The notes under the pieces are model-generated. The model searched no databases and was not told the origin of the DNA. It saw nothing but the letters and a program-made list of their open reading frames with translations. Below are positions 22,505 to 33,139 of a DNA stretch of 64,000 bases, one piece after another. Source of the DNA: Cladochytrium replicatum (Eukaryota; Chytridiomycota; Chytridiomycetes; Cladochytriales; Cladochytriaceae); assembly GCA_025526935.1 (NCBI GenBank), contig JAHLKD010000053.1:248001-312000 (forward strand), written 5' to 3'. Numbering within the stretch: position 1 is the stretch's first letter; each line of letters begins with the position of its first letter. The translations under genes were made by a program, and so were the position numbers.

Positions 22505-24239
22505 AGTTTTAGACGAAGCTTCATCTGCAACATTAAGTCTATACTCCCAAACAATGGCTGATAATGGAGTAAACAACATTTCAGCTGTGACCATTGACAA
22601 ATTAGCTAGATTATACCAGCGATTTGGTCACATACATTTGCGGAAAATCCTGCAAACTTTACATTCTCTGGGAAAGAAACTGCCCAAAGTCAGGAGTGAT
22701 GCACTTGATTTTGTTAACTCGTCTATTTTACAGAACTGCATAATTTGCAATCAGACTAAGGCTGTACAAACTCCAATTTACTCAACGCTAAGTCCAGCAC
22801 TGAGGAAACTATATCGCCTACATACTGATGCAGTACCGATTGTCAGAAATGGCAAAACAATAGGTCACTGGCAGATTATTGTAGATGAATACAGTTCTCA
22901 CATCACAATCTACTTCTTGCAACGAAAGAGCGAAGCCTCTGATAGTATGCTAAGACACATCGCAGATGTTGAAAATAGATTTCTGCCACTTCACGTCTAT
23001 GAAGTGAGATCCGATTCTGGAGAACTATTGTCAAACCAATTCTTGACTTGGTGCAGTAACAAGGTACCACACATATATGCGCATCCTTCACCTGCATCAG
23101 TCAAAGGGCTGAATGGTCTTGCTGAACGGAATGTCCGTTCAATGAAAGAGATGTACAGGTCTATGCTGAAAACAGCTGGTCTTCCACACACTTTACAGTC
23201 CATCAAATTTGCCATCCTTTATGCTGCGACTGTCAAAAATTGTGTTTACCATTCTAGAACTAAGAATGTACCACATGCTGTTTACTTTGACAAGCTGATT
23301 GATCCGGCAATCATTCATACCTTTGGTACCCTGGTTAGTCTCTGGATCTCTCCAGAACAAAGGTCTAGTCGCAAAGTATCAGAGAAGTCAGAGCTAGGAC
23401 TATTTCTGGGTTATAAGGGTGAAGATATGAAAATCATTCTGAATCTTAATTCCAAATGCATAAGCGAATATTTTCATTTTACTTTTCATGAGGGAGTATT
23501 TGTTGGCTTAAACCCAACATCACAAACTTTAAATGACCTCACCAAACACTATCCTATGACTCAGGGTCAACATTTTGATATTTCAAAGTTACCTGATATG
23601 AATAGCGATAATGACAATACTACAGACTCAGATTCTGATGATAGCGCTAACACCTCATCTGATGAGGAGTTGGATCCCAATCAACGATTTTATCATCGAA
23701 TGGATATCTCACAAATGCATGTTACTCCTATAGCCCAACATGATTCAAATGTTGATGACGAGCATGATACCACCAACGACTATGACCATTCGTTAGACAT
23801 GAACGATGACACTTATGTACCACTTTCTGTACAACACGTACAAGAACAAAGTGAAGATGATTCCCAAAGTGATTTGGAAGATTTACAATGGATTGGTGAA
23901 GATGATGACAACGATTATGGATTTGTTGCACACAAAGCCAAACATCGCAAACTTAAAGGCAAACAACCTATGGTTACTCCAACAAACAGATTTTATCCCC
24001 AGCGAAGACATCCCTTGTTGAGACGTAATATCCCCAATGTCAATGTAAATGAGAAAGCAAAATCGAGTACACCAGACGTTCCTATACCTCAAGGACACTT
24101 GAGAAGTATTCCCAAAACAGTCCAGGAAGCTATGTCGCGACCTGATGAATGGCCATACTGGCTTGCAGCCATGTGTGAAGAAAATCAACGCATCTTGCCA
24201 AATGGGAACAACCTTCTCACTGGTAACAGACTCGCATAG
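22458..24239 (+). mobile_element. Ty1/copia integrase and start of reverse transcriptase
   Basis: A 593-codon open frame. The GAG-pre-integrase HHCC finger is visible (RFGHIHLRKILQTLH and ILQNCIICNQTK). The integrase core follows with its three ac acids in LHTDAVPI, VRSDSGEL and NGLAERNVRSMKEM. Next come the C-terminal GYKGED box and a long acidic, Asp/Ser-rich linker. The frame ends just after VQEAMSRPDEWPYWLAAMCEEN, the conserved entry to the copia reverse transcriptase. The RT palm itself is not present: the following bases belong to an ankyrin remnant. The element is incomplete and not autonomous. Confidence 0.9.
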
Positions 24240-25289
24240 TTAAGAATTGGATCGTTCCATTTTAAATCAACCCCACTGTTCTTCCACCAGTCCAGCAAGT
24301 TGATACAATCCCTGCCGCATAATCAATTACTTTTTTTGAGTTGAGCGGAAATCCGGTTGATTTCCACCACTCCAGCACATTTTGAGCTTGCCATGTCCAT
24401 TGTTTTCACACTATACTGCATCAGCAACCCACTCTTCCTCCACCACTCCTATACATCGCTCCATCCAACGTCTCCTCCTTGTACTTTACCTTCAATGCGC
24501 GTCTCTCCCACCATTCTGGCACATAACTTTACCACGTTTGCTTGCATCATAAACTTCAACCCGCTCTTACACCACTATCTCAACATGTCCATTTGCCCTA
24601 AGTTGCCTCGTTGCGCTGGTCCAAAGTCTTAGTGTAACGAATTATCCAAAGTCTTAATGTAACCAGTCACCTATTCTGTGAACCGGAGCCCTAAACAACT
24701 CGATTTCCACCATTGGAGAACGTTTAGTTATCGCGTGGTGATGGCCTTGGAATGCCACATGAGTTCAAGGTTGCCGGGATTCCACCAGTGAAGAACGGCA
24801 ATGTTCTCGTGTCCGCTTGCGTAGTCAATGGCTTCAATGGAGTAGTGTGGTGTCTGGTGGGGGGACGAAACAAGGAGGTCGAAGAGGACATATGACAGTA
24901 CATGTCCATGATATTGTAGTATTTACACCAGATCCATCCAGATATCGTATTGTTAAGGATGAGTTGGATTCATCTTTTACTATTGCAAGTGATGATAAAG
25001 CAAAATGGATATTGAAAAATGGAAGTAGTAGAGGCGGAAGAAGGCTACGTGGAGGTCGACATGCCCAAGTCTTGAGGCTTCGTCAATGCATGTCAGTCGT
25101 CACACGAATTCCGCCTGAATGGATCTTCGTCGAAAGCAAGCTGCACATAAATATGCGAGCTTTGGATCGTCTGCCTGTGCCGAGGGCAAATAGAATTGCG
25201 TCGACGATCTCGAAGCGAATGTTTGGAGGCATATTTGTTGGGAAGTTGGTATCATTGAACTTTGTCGAATAGTTTAGAACTTGCTTCAA
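24240..25289 (-). pseudogene. F-box/ankyrin protein remnant interrupted by copia RT sequence
   Basis: Read on the minus strand from 25289, the head is F-box-like (IRFEIVDAILFALGTGRR), similar to LPFEIIEDILVQLP at 41.0 kb. The first ankyrin unit lies at about 24885-24730 (FDLLVSSPHQ, then EAIDYASGHENIAVLHWW). More degenerate units run to about 24240. Between head and body sits a short plus-strand piece of copia reverse transcriptase (24893-25023). Stops and frame changes are present throughout. Confidence 0.55.
24893..25023 (+). mobile_element. Isolated copia reverse-transcriptase fragment
   Basis: The plus strand reads VHVHDIVVFTPDPSRYRI and FTIASDDKAKWILKNG. This aligns with the RT piece near the right window end (IHVADILHFSTDP, FTVGSTSRAKWILKME). 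It corresponds to the region around and after the catalytic DD of copia RT. About 650 bp of ankyrin sequence separates it from the integrase frame of the same family. Confidence 0.75.
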
Positions 25290-25432
25290 TACGGTAGTTA
25301 TTAGGCAATTGCAAACAAAATTTTAAGAAACGAAAAGGCGAGATAAAGCAAATTCCCCTTTGTTTAACTCTTGCTTTCGATCCGCATAGGAGCAAAATCC
25401 TTGGCCGAACTCAAAGCACCAAAGAAAGCATA

Positions 25433-26615
25433 TCAGACTTTGGGGGGTACGGTAAACTCGAACCGTCTATCTTCCGTCAGTGGCCCCAGCTCCCAAAGTA
25501 CTGTTTCAGCACTGTCGAGCCCACGAATCACGAATCCCTTCAACCATTCACGATCCATATCCTGCCGATTGAACATCACCACGCGACTTACTACGGCATC
25601 GATCGTCACCTCCCAAAACGGGTTTTCTTCTTGCTTTGTGCGGCAGAAATTAACCGTCTCATATACGCCGTTGTTTCCCTTTGAGGCACCAAATCGGATG
25701 CGGAAAGCCGGAGTCAGGACAAATTCATAGACGGAAGATATTGTAGACGGCTTTCCCAGTGCCACGTTAATGTCGGAGTTTGGTTCGTAAGCAAGCAGCT
25801 GCTGGAAGTTCAAGAAGTATTTCTTGCCATCTGGTTCCCTGCATACTCTGATTTTGTGGACGTGATGATACTCTTGCGTATCACTGTGTTTCAGATTGTA
25901 GGTGAGACGCTGCTACGACAGATACATACTATATTCCACTTACACAGACTCGTTTGCTTCGGAGCTTTTCTCGTAAGCATTGATTTGCTTGGCAATCTCC
26001 TCATTCTGGTTAGGAATCTCAGGGTAAATAATGTCCGAGACATTCGCCGGCTTCGAAAATAGCAATCCAAAAGCGTCAATTCCAATATTACTTCGAAAAC
26101 GGGCCCCTAGAATTCGCATCAAAAAACGATTTCATTCGGCTGCCCATCAGAAACACTCGGTTCTACCAACTGACCAATTGGCACTCCTGATCCAACAGTT
26201 TCCCAATAATCCAGCGGAGTTCCATCAGTGAGACTTCCACAGCACCATGTTTTCTGAGTGGTTTTAATCCAGATGTACGAGATCGACCCCCGTGTGTCAG
26301 CGCTTTGATGGTATTCGAGTACTTTCTCGTCCTCGCCAAACTCCACTTCATTTCGTGTGCCAAAGTCAGCACTGCCATCAATCGTCTGACCTTTTACAAC
26401 CGAATCCCCGTTTGCCCATGTAAGCCTGTTCAAAACGTTAGTCCATGCTTTGGGGAGTACAGGATCGGAATTTCCTCCCTGATTGTTGAAATACTAAAGC
26501 CGCCGCCACCACTCCAGACTTCCATCTTGGAGATCCTTGATTGACTGACATGAGTTTCGAAAACACCGCCAGGACCACCCGTCATTCGGCCATGGCGAGG
26601 CATACATTGCGACGG
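25433..26615 (-). pseudogene. Jacalin-like plus F5/8C (discoidin) lectin, frameshifted
   Basis: From the high end: GGPGGVF and ISKMEVWSGGGG (about 26600-26500) look like a jacalin-type lectin start. NRLTWANGDSVVKGQTIDG follows at 26433-26380. The closing strand GIDAFGLLFSKPANVSD lies at about 26070-26020. A one-base difference in a T6 run near 26125 moves the frame between these parts. The last exon (about 25870-25433) is an F5/8C domain: INVALGKPSTISSVYEF, GASKGNNGVYETVNFC, NPFWEVTIDAVVSRVVMFNR and a C-terminal RFEFTVPPKV. A GT-AG intron (donor gtaagtgg, about 25944) probably separates the two domains. The product would be a sugar-binding protein. The frameshift may be real or an assembly error. 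Confidence 0.5.
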
Positions 26616-26633
26616 CGCTTCATGACAGCTAGA

Positions 26634-27281
26634 TTAGCATTGAGTGGGAACCACTGAAGCAACTACAATACCGCTTGGTGGGACGGTAAACTCAAACTGC
26701 TCAGCCGATGTCAATGGCCCGACAACCCACAGCACACGTCCACTCTTGTCGATGCCTTGAATCACGAACCCTTCCAATCGATACTGACACATATCCCCCC
26801 GATTCCATAGTTCCACTCGCTGCACAACCGCATCAACCGTCACCTCCCAGTACGGGCACTCTTCTTCTCCCGAATGACAGAAGTTGTAGAGAAAATGCTT
26901 GCCGTTGTTTCCGTTAGAAGCAGGGAACATAGTGGAATGGTAGAACGACGAGATGTAGCATGGCTTTTGGAGCGCTAGGTTCTCGTCAGAGTCAGGTCCG
27001 TAGACAAGCAGCTGCTGGAAGTGCAAATAGTGCATCTGCCCATCTGAATATCTGCAAACTCTTATTTTATGCACTTCGCTCCACTCTTCCATGTTGAGCT
27101 TTGTTTCAGAGCAGTCGATATGGCTTCCCGGAGTGAAGCGCAGTGTGGTGGTAGGGTGAGGAGATCGGTGAGTGGTCTTTTGGATGTAGGAGCAAAAATT
27201 TTCATCGGCGCTGTGGGTCTTCTCAATGGCGATGGTAGCAAAATCACAGGGCATTGCTGCTAACGTGTAGCCGGAAATCAA
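26634..27281 (-). CDS. F5/8C (discoidin)-domain lectin
   Basis: A single exon of 215 residues (or about 207 from the second Met, MPCDFATIAI). Residues 70-210 form a discoidin-like domain: KIRVCRYSDGQMHYLHFQQL, NLALQKPCYISSFYHSTM, SNGNNGKHFLYNFCHSGEEE, YWEVTVDAVVQRVELWNR and GFVIQGIDKSGRVLWVVGPL. It ends in FEFTVPPSG. It is a clear paralogue of the domain at 25433-25870, about 1 kb downstream on the same strand. No signal peptide is evident. Galactose or fucose binding is usual for the fold, but the ligand here is unknown. Confidence 0.7.
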   Translation of the reverse strand: MISGYTLAAMPCDFATIAIEKTHSADENFCSYIQKTTHRSPHPTTTLRFTPGSHIDCSETKLNMEEWSEVHKIRVCRYSDGQMHYLHFQQLLVYGPDSDENLALQKPCYISSFYHSTMFPASNGNNGKHFLYNFCHSGEEECPYWEVTVDAVVQRVELWNRGDMCQYRLEGFVIQGIDKSGRVLWVVGPLTSAEQFEFTVPPSGIVVASVVPTQC

Positions 27282-27289
27282 TGAGTAAT

Positions 27290-27735
27290 AATGTCATACG
27301 AAGAAAAAGAAATCTGATATTCGTTGAAACAGAACGCTGAATCCACCGAATCAGAATTTTGACTGCAGCAACAGGCGCACCACCTATCAAATTCTTGGTT
27401 CTCTCACGGCTTTAAAGCTCGGTTCCTAACGGATCTCGCTTAAAATCGCATCTTCAGAGACTCAACGCCAAAAAACATAACCGAGGTGTGCACACCAATC
27501 GAAATTAAAGCTAATCGATTGGCAAAATTCGCGACAGATAATGTCATATTGTTGATACCAAGTCCGGGAATCTAGGATTCGGGAGAGTGTGATCTGGTTT
27601 TAATGATGCAGTGTTGGATCCTGACAGTGGCTGCATTTGATGAAATCTTAATCAGCGAAACTGACGTTAAAAAATTGGACGACTGTGTGGATTGCTGCGT
27701 TCTTGTTCACTATACAGGCCAACTGCAATGTTTCA
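27290..27735. other. Intergenic, no gene seen
   Basis: Spacer between the lectin gene start and the FAD oxidoreductase pseudogene; nothing recognised. Confidence 0.4.
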
Positions 27736-28290
27736 ATGATCAGTGCCAGCAGGAGCGGCTACTGGTACCAGCCGTGCTGTCAACATGAAAGTTGTGAGGA
27801 GTTATCTGGATCGACTCTGTGTTCCTAGCGGTGCTGTTACTTCTTACGTGGACTTCAGGTCCGAATGTGTCGTCCCTGGAATTCAACCCCTATCCCACTT
27901 GGTTCTGCGCTCCACAATTTCCACCCGATTTACACGCTCAAGTACATCCACGGAATGATTATTGCCACGCTTTCACGCAAGAAGTCACTTTTCCAAGAAG
28001 CGATGACGCTTCAGAACTCGGAACTTTACAGGGCAGCCACTGTCCTTCTCCGCGACTCATGAGAGCATAACATCGTGTGCCACCGGCTCTAAACAACAGC
28101 GAAGCGATCCTGATCTTCGCATCGCGCGCAACACCACCGACAGGCACTTTGATCTGTGGAAAACTGCGATCCTCCGACAACCGAAACTCGACTTGACGGT
28201 GTCTGAGCACGGTATTTTCGCAGCTCAAGGCGGCGGGGTACTATCTTGACGTTTCTCAACAATACGGCTTACCTGCAACTATAGATTCTT
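27735..28290 (+). pseudogene. Decayed copy of the secreted FAD oxidoreductase
   Basis: Segments in changing frames follow the protein encoded at 15047-16459 in order. VVRSYLDRLCVPSG and SYVDFRSE match FVKRYLDRLGL and AFVDFKTG. PIYTLKYIHGMIIATLS and NSELYRAATVLL match TIYTLKNFGSAVLSGAIS and TSELYRRATTLL. ALNNSEAILIFASRATPP and LKAAGYYLDVSQQYGLPATI match ALNNGYPILIVTATP and LKPAGYYAAVLNNTGLPPGI. The N-terminal FAD motif and the C-terminal quarter are absent. Confidence 0.75.
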
Positions 28291-28900
28291 TTAAATGCTA
28301 ACGCAAACTCGAGCTTCAACCTCCGTTTCCGGGCTACTATATCTTCGTCCCATCCACAAATCCCGGCATCTGCCTAGGCTTCCATGGCACTCTGTGAACC
28401 AATCTCGGATGCGGACGTCAACAAAGGCTTTGTCGATGGAGTGAGGACTAGGTGTCAGTAGGTGCAAGAAGAAACCTACTTTCATTTGGTTTATTAAAAG
28501 GTTGATAAGAGCAATGGCAGGTATACGTTTCAGATCCGAAGGTCCCATGTTCGACACACCGATAACTTTGACCAGACCGTCACCAACCAACGCCTCCATG
28601 TCCTTCCAGACCAACTCGATCGTCGCGCCATTTGCGATCATGGCATCATAAGAATGGCGCATGGATCAGGAAGATAGACCGTTCGGCGACGCCTGGCATC
28701 CGAGATTCTCTGAAACGCTTTCGAGGTCACGAACAAGTCCGCACGTGTGGCCTCGGGGTGATTAGACAAGACGGAGCTGATGGCAACGCCGACCTCCAGA
28801 TCCGTGCCGTAGTTCGCTGCACCATCGAGGTGACAGAGCCAGGCTTCGTGTGCATCGGTGAGTCAAGCGACCAGGGCTGGGGATCGATTCACCTTTTGAG
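28290..28900 (-). pseudogene. Aldo-keto reductase remnant, copy 1
   Basis: The minus strand carries GAANYGTDLEVGVAISSVLS and DLFVTSKAF (about 28830-28720), then WKDMEALVGDGLVKVIGVSN and GPSDLKRIPAI (28600-28510). These are the catalytic-Tyr strand (D-A-x-x-Y-G) and the IGVSN cofactor strand of the NADPH-dependent aldo-keto reductase barrel. The pieces are in different frames and the C-terminal third is missing. Confidence 0.65.
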
Positions 28901-29179
28901 ATGCAGATCGTTGCATTACAACTTGCGGAGAACAGACACAATTAACAATTTGTGTGGTGGACCAAAAAAAGAAAAATGGATCAAGTCATTGAATCATTTG
29001 AACCATGGAGAACAAAGGACGTATCGCACATATATTCATGGAGTTTCCCAGACCTGTGTCTCCTGATTGCAATGGTGAAGTGGCTGTATTGGCAAACCTG
29101 TGGTTCTGCTTACACTAACACCGAGCAGAAGCATACTCGCTTAAACGCGGTTTGGTAAAACCTCTAGAAGCAGAAAAAC

Positions 29180-29350
29180 ATGGCAATCACCTCAACCAAG
29201 CATGACGCAATCAGTTTGGCGATCAGAATTATCTCGCCAATCTCATTTTTGGCATCATTGACTCTCATCTCATTGTTCTGGGGAATCAAGGGCTTACAGA
29301 ATGTTTTGTTGACACCCGTGGCAAGAGCACAAACATCGTCTTAGGTCATC
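29180..29350 (+). CDS. Short hydrophobic peptide (doubtful)
   Basis: An ATG-led frame reads MAITSTKHDAISLAIRII and then a hydrophobic LASLTLISLFWGIKGLQNVL before a stop. It recalls the first membrane segment of the unrecognised membrane-protein family at 34.7-40.4 kb, and may be another fragment of it. No further support. Confidence 0.2.
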
Positions 29351-29779
29351 TTCCAACACAGAATCGAGGCAGTTTATATAATGCGAACTGGGCAAACACT
29401 GTTCACTGCTCCCATTTGGTCAAACTAAATGCGTTTCTGTTCGTTACTTCCCTTTCCCTCGTCCAGTATGGCTTTGTGGGATCTGGCCGACTGTGAACAG
29501 AGTTCTGTAAGCCGTCAATCCGAACGATCAAATGTGCTACTTAATTCTCATGAATTGCAGACAGCACCAATCAAAGCAGAGAGCTTGTGAAGGCTGTCCT
29601 GTACCAGATCATGCGAAGAGATTTATGACCCTGGCAAGAGCCGATGGTCGTGCAATTTTAGTCCCTGAGGGACCAATCTTGGGGTTTTATTCCCCATCTT
29701 GCCACTAGAATCAGTCGACATTATTTTGGCAGTACTGACTCTTAAGCTTACCTCCACTTGATTCATGACAGGCGTGATA

Positions 29780-30290
29780 GACCGATGGCAAGAATACGCT
29801 TCAGATCCGAAGGTAGAAAGTTCGATACACCGATAGATTTTACCAAACCGTCATCCATCAACACCTCTGTATTCTTCCAGACCGGCTCAATCGTCGCCCC
29901 CGCGCAACCATTGAAGAACGGCGCATGAGTCAGGAACAAAATGGAGATAATCCAGACCCATGCGCGTCAGTGTGCAACCCCGCACATCGGGAACAGTCGG
30001 GAAGGCTTTCGACGAACAAGTCCACAAGTGTGGCATCAGGGTGGCCAGAGAGAAATGAGCGGATGACAACGCCGACTCCAAGTTCCGTGCCGTAGTTCTC
30101 TGCTCCGACGGAAACCGGCTTCGAGTGCACCCGAGGGAAGCAACGACGGTCGGGCTTGGATCGCGTTGTTCTGAGTTCTTTCCAGGTCCGGCGAACCATT
30201 TTGTGCCAGTGCCAAAGCCGATGACTGGAATCGAATGACCGTTTGAGACCGAGATCGTGGCCATTGTGGTGGAAATGCGGAAAGTTGCAA
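29780..30290 (-). pseudogene. Aldo-keto reductase remnant, copy 2
   Basis: The N-terminus is intact for about 24 codons (MATISVSNGHSIPVIGFGTG, from about 30264), the usual first strand of an aldo-keto reductase. A frame change follows to ENYGTELGVGVVIRSFLSGH and then to IEPVWKNTEVLMDDGLVKSI with GVSNFLPSDLKRILAIG (29910-29785). It is paralogous to the copy at 28290-28900 on the same strand. No complete reading frame remains. Confidence 0.65.
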
Positions 30291-30543
30291 ATGTGGAGTA
30301 AAGCAAGAGTTTTTACGCGCTATCAGCAGACAGGTTATTAGCCTCCAAGATCAAGTTCTGCTCCCGACATGCTCCGTCCTTAATGGGAGTCGGTGCCGAG
30401 CGAATCATTCGCTTGCTGAACTTGTGCTGAAGCATCTCGATGTTTGAAGGAATGAAAGAGAAAGTTTGTGACGCTATAGCTATCGCTTCAGATACTCCTT
30501 TTCTCTGCAGCTTGGCTCTTTATTCTCAGCATGAAGTCACCAA

Positions 30544-31197
30544 TCACGAATTGCATGTGTTCCCTGCCATTGATTGCATCACACTCGATATTGTGTCTAT
30601 CGCGATATCAAGAGAATCACGATCATCGTTTTCGACAGTCAGGCCAACCAAAGGATGTGACGAGTCCAAAGCGTTTTCACTTCTATGTGAATCAACAGCC
30701 AGATCAGGTTTCCAACCCCTCGCACGCCTAGCATCCTCGCTCGCTCGAACATAAACCACGAATACCCTCCCGCTCAATTGAGATCTCAAAAAATCAATCT
30801 CTTCCACGAGCCGAAGGTCGCTGATCACCACCGCCGAATGTGCATTCCGATCAACTTCGCTCAGCGAACGCACGGCGTCCGTCCACGCAGAACGGATCCA
30901 CACTTCTGGATCGCGCTCGCGTTCGAATTCTGCGAGGGCAATGAGTTTGGGTCGGATCGATTCTTTGATGGAGCGGTCCGATTCGAGGGATTGCAAGGTG
31001 ACTGCGGGGTCGTCGAGTGACTCTATGAAGCGGCGTTTGATTGCGGATGCGATGGCGGTTCGTTCGATGTGCCAAGATTTGAAGCGGAGGGATGCTGCGA
31101 GGGCGTCTGCGATGGTGTCTTTGCCAGCGAACCGCTTGCCTGCGAATGCCACAATGACACTGGGAGAAATTTGTTGGCGCATGATGAAAATTTGCAT
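30544..31197 (-). CDS. PMVK: Phosphomevalonate kinase, animal (PMVK) type
   Basis: A single exon of 217 residues (212 if the second Met, MRQQISPS, is used). The P-loop is FAGKRFAGKDTIADAL near residue 18. IKESIRPKLIALAEFERERD, VVISDLRLVEEIDFLR and VVYVRASEDARRARGW with HRSENALD correspond in order to the human PMVK blocks. The length also fits (human about 192). The enzyme phosphorylates phosphomevalonate to diphosphomevalonate in the sterol/isoprenoid route. Dikarya use the unrelated GHMP kinase Erg8 for this step. A general P-loop nucleotide kinase is the main alternative. No peroxisomal or mitochondrial signal is obvious. Confidence 0.7.
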   Translation of the reverse strand: MQIFIMRQQISPSVIVAFAGKRFAGKDTIADALAASLRFKSWHIERTAIASAIKRRFIESLDDPAVTLQSLESDRSIKESIRPKLIALAEFERERDPEVWIRSAWTDAVRSLSEVDRNAHSAVVISDLRLVEEIDFLRSQLSGRVFVVYVRASEDARRARGWKPDLAVDSHRSENALDSSHPLVGLTVENDDRDSLDIAIDTISSVMQSMAGNTCNS

Positions 31198-31439
31198 TAC
31201 TGAAGTTTACAAAGTCGTAAAATAGGTGAGGTTCCAGTTGCCAGAAAGAAGAAGCGAAGGATTTTAAAGTGCTGAGCATTATATAATATTTAAAAAAATA
31301 GACAATAATTCGGTATGTGCCATGAGGCAGGATCGGGGAATGCTTTCCACTAAAGACCGTCGATGCAATTCTTGTTGGCAAACGAACCCAAGCTCGCTTA
31401 CACATGGGCCGTTTACTTGGAAGGAGAACGGTCTAGTCT

Positions 31440-32420
31440 GATCTGATCGGCTTGCTTATGACTACTTGCGATCTCCTCGACCTGTTACGATCCACTCGAC
31501 ACCCAATCCCACCGTACACCACCTACGCTCTAGATCTCGCCGACCCCAAAGGGCACATCGACGTTCTCGGCTGGTGGAAGTTGAGTGCCTTTGAGCTGAG
31601 ATGGAGAGTTCTTGCCATTTGGAATGTGTGCCGGAAGTGACGAGTGAACGTGCTGGAGGGGTGGAAATCGAGCAGGATTGAATTGCTGTACATTTCAAAG
31701 GCGATGGGACTGGCGAGCCATGGGAGGGGCCATGCACATGTGCTGGAATGGTGGAAGAACTGAGGGGTGGAACTCAAGTATGGAGAACCGGGATGAACGA
31801 CGCCAGTAACAACGGACACATATCCATGTGCTGGAATAATGGGCTACGAGTGGGTTGGAGCAGAAGGGGGATACTAGGGCGATGAACTAGGCAAGTGAGT
31901 ACGGACAAGTCGAAGCGCTAGAATGGTGGAGACGGAGTGAGTTAGAAATCAAGTGGAGTAAAAAGGCGATGCATATGGCAAGTAGCAAGGGGATGATACA
32001 AGTGTTGGAGTGGTGGAAAAACAGTGGGTTGGAGATGCAGTGGACCGAGGACCTCGCACGCGAGAACGGAAAGTCGATGTGCTGGAATGGTGGAGGGCGA
32101 GTGATCTTGAGCTCAAATGAACTCGAAACGCGATGTACAAGGCGACTCGTTCCAACTGCATCGAGTCGATAGAATGGTTGAAGTGAGTGGGCAGGAAATG
32201 AAGTATGACTTCGCAATCTTGAAAAGTGCGAGTATGCGCAGCTGCGTCGCAACTTTGGATTGATGAAAGGCAGGATTAGTTTGGATTGACGATCCTATGG
32301 AGAAGGCAGCGGAGCTGGACTTGTCGATGTGCGCGAGTGGTGGAAGTCGAGCGGAAGGGACCAGAGCGAGAGAGCGATGGACAGAGCGAGCTGTGCGGGA
32401 AACTTTCTTTCCTTTTATTG
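31440..32420 (+). pseudogene. Ankyrin-repeat protein remnant (VLEWW family)
   Basis: Plus-strand repeats in broken frames: CDLLDLLRSTRH, then LDLADPKGHIDVLGWWKLS; SEYGQVEALEWWRRSELEIKW; ASSKGMIQVLEWWKNSGLEM; and several units where only a tgctggaatggtgga core remains. The first segment matches the unit that follows the F-box-like head at 41.0 kb. Every repeat is separated by stops or shifts. Confidence 0.65.
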
Positions 32421-32752
32421 ATGGAAATCATGCGGCCTCCAACTTCGGTGGTCAGAGAAACCGATTGACGATGCCCGTCGATCCGGTAAAGTTTGCCTCC
32501 CTTGATATGTGGAAATCAAGTTGTCTTGAGCTGAAGTGGCCCAAGAGAGCGATTGTGATGAGGTACAGAGACGGTGTTACGGAACACAAATGTTCGCCGC
32601 GGCGACGAGCTTGTGATGTGTCAGAAGGAAAACGTGGATTCGAATGCTTTCCCAAACTGAAATAATACTCGGTGGTGCAAAGATATAATGATATTAAAGA
32701 AAAAAATATCCTGTGCGGATAAAATCTGTGAAGAAAGTGCTCACGGCCGTGT

Positions 32753-33130
32753 TCATGCTTTCCTAACTGCCGTCTCCGCCGCTCTGTCATCCGCCTCCCC
32801 TTCATCGTCCTTATCGATCGGGTCCTCGTCGTCACTGCCCTCCTCGCCGTAGATTTCGGGGTACTCCTTGAAGCAGGCCTGCATTGCTCTGAACGCGTCG
32901 ACACAGTCGTAGCCTTTCGGCTCTGCTTCTGAATATACAAAGCACGAGAATGCTGCCTTGAACGAGTCGCCGCAGGGTGGTTTTACCATTCCCGCGATGC
33001 ACGGGCAGTCCCAGTTGATCTCGCCTGTTTCTGGGTTGTAAGCACCCTCTGGTGCTGACTGTTCTGGCTGTGCTGGTGGTTCATCTGTCTGCGATGCTAC
33101 ATGTGGGAGTGCTACGTCTGCCGATGCCAT
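32753..33130 (-). CDS. MIA40: Mitochondrial intermembrane-space import oxidoreductase MIA40
   Basis: A single exon of 125 residues. The redox-active CPC motif is in [19 protein letters not shown]. It is followed by a twin CX9C helix pair, [11 protein letters not shown] and [11 protein letters not shown], and then [11 protein letters not shown]. All six conserved cysteines are present. MIA40 oxidises and traps small cysteine proteins in the intermembrane space, working with Erv1. The tail is very acidic. The start [10 protein letters not shown] is chosen because it directly precedes the Pro/Glu-rich leader; a longer frame upstream is basic and less likely. There is no N-terminal membrane anchor, so the protein resembles animal CHCHD4 rather than the long anchored Mia40 of yeasts. 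Confidence 0.9.
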   Translation of the reverse strand: MASADVALPHVASQTDEPPAQPEQSAPEGAYNPETGEINWDCPCIAGMVKPPCGDSFKAAFSCFVYSEAEPKGYDCVDAFRAMQACFKEYPEIYGEEGSDDEDPIDKDDEGEADDRAAETAVRKA

Positions 33131-33139
33131 TGTGCTTTT

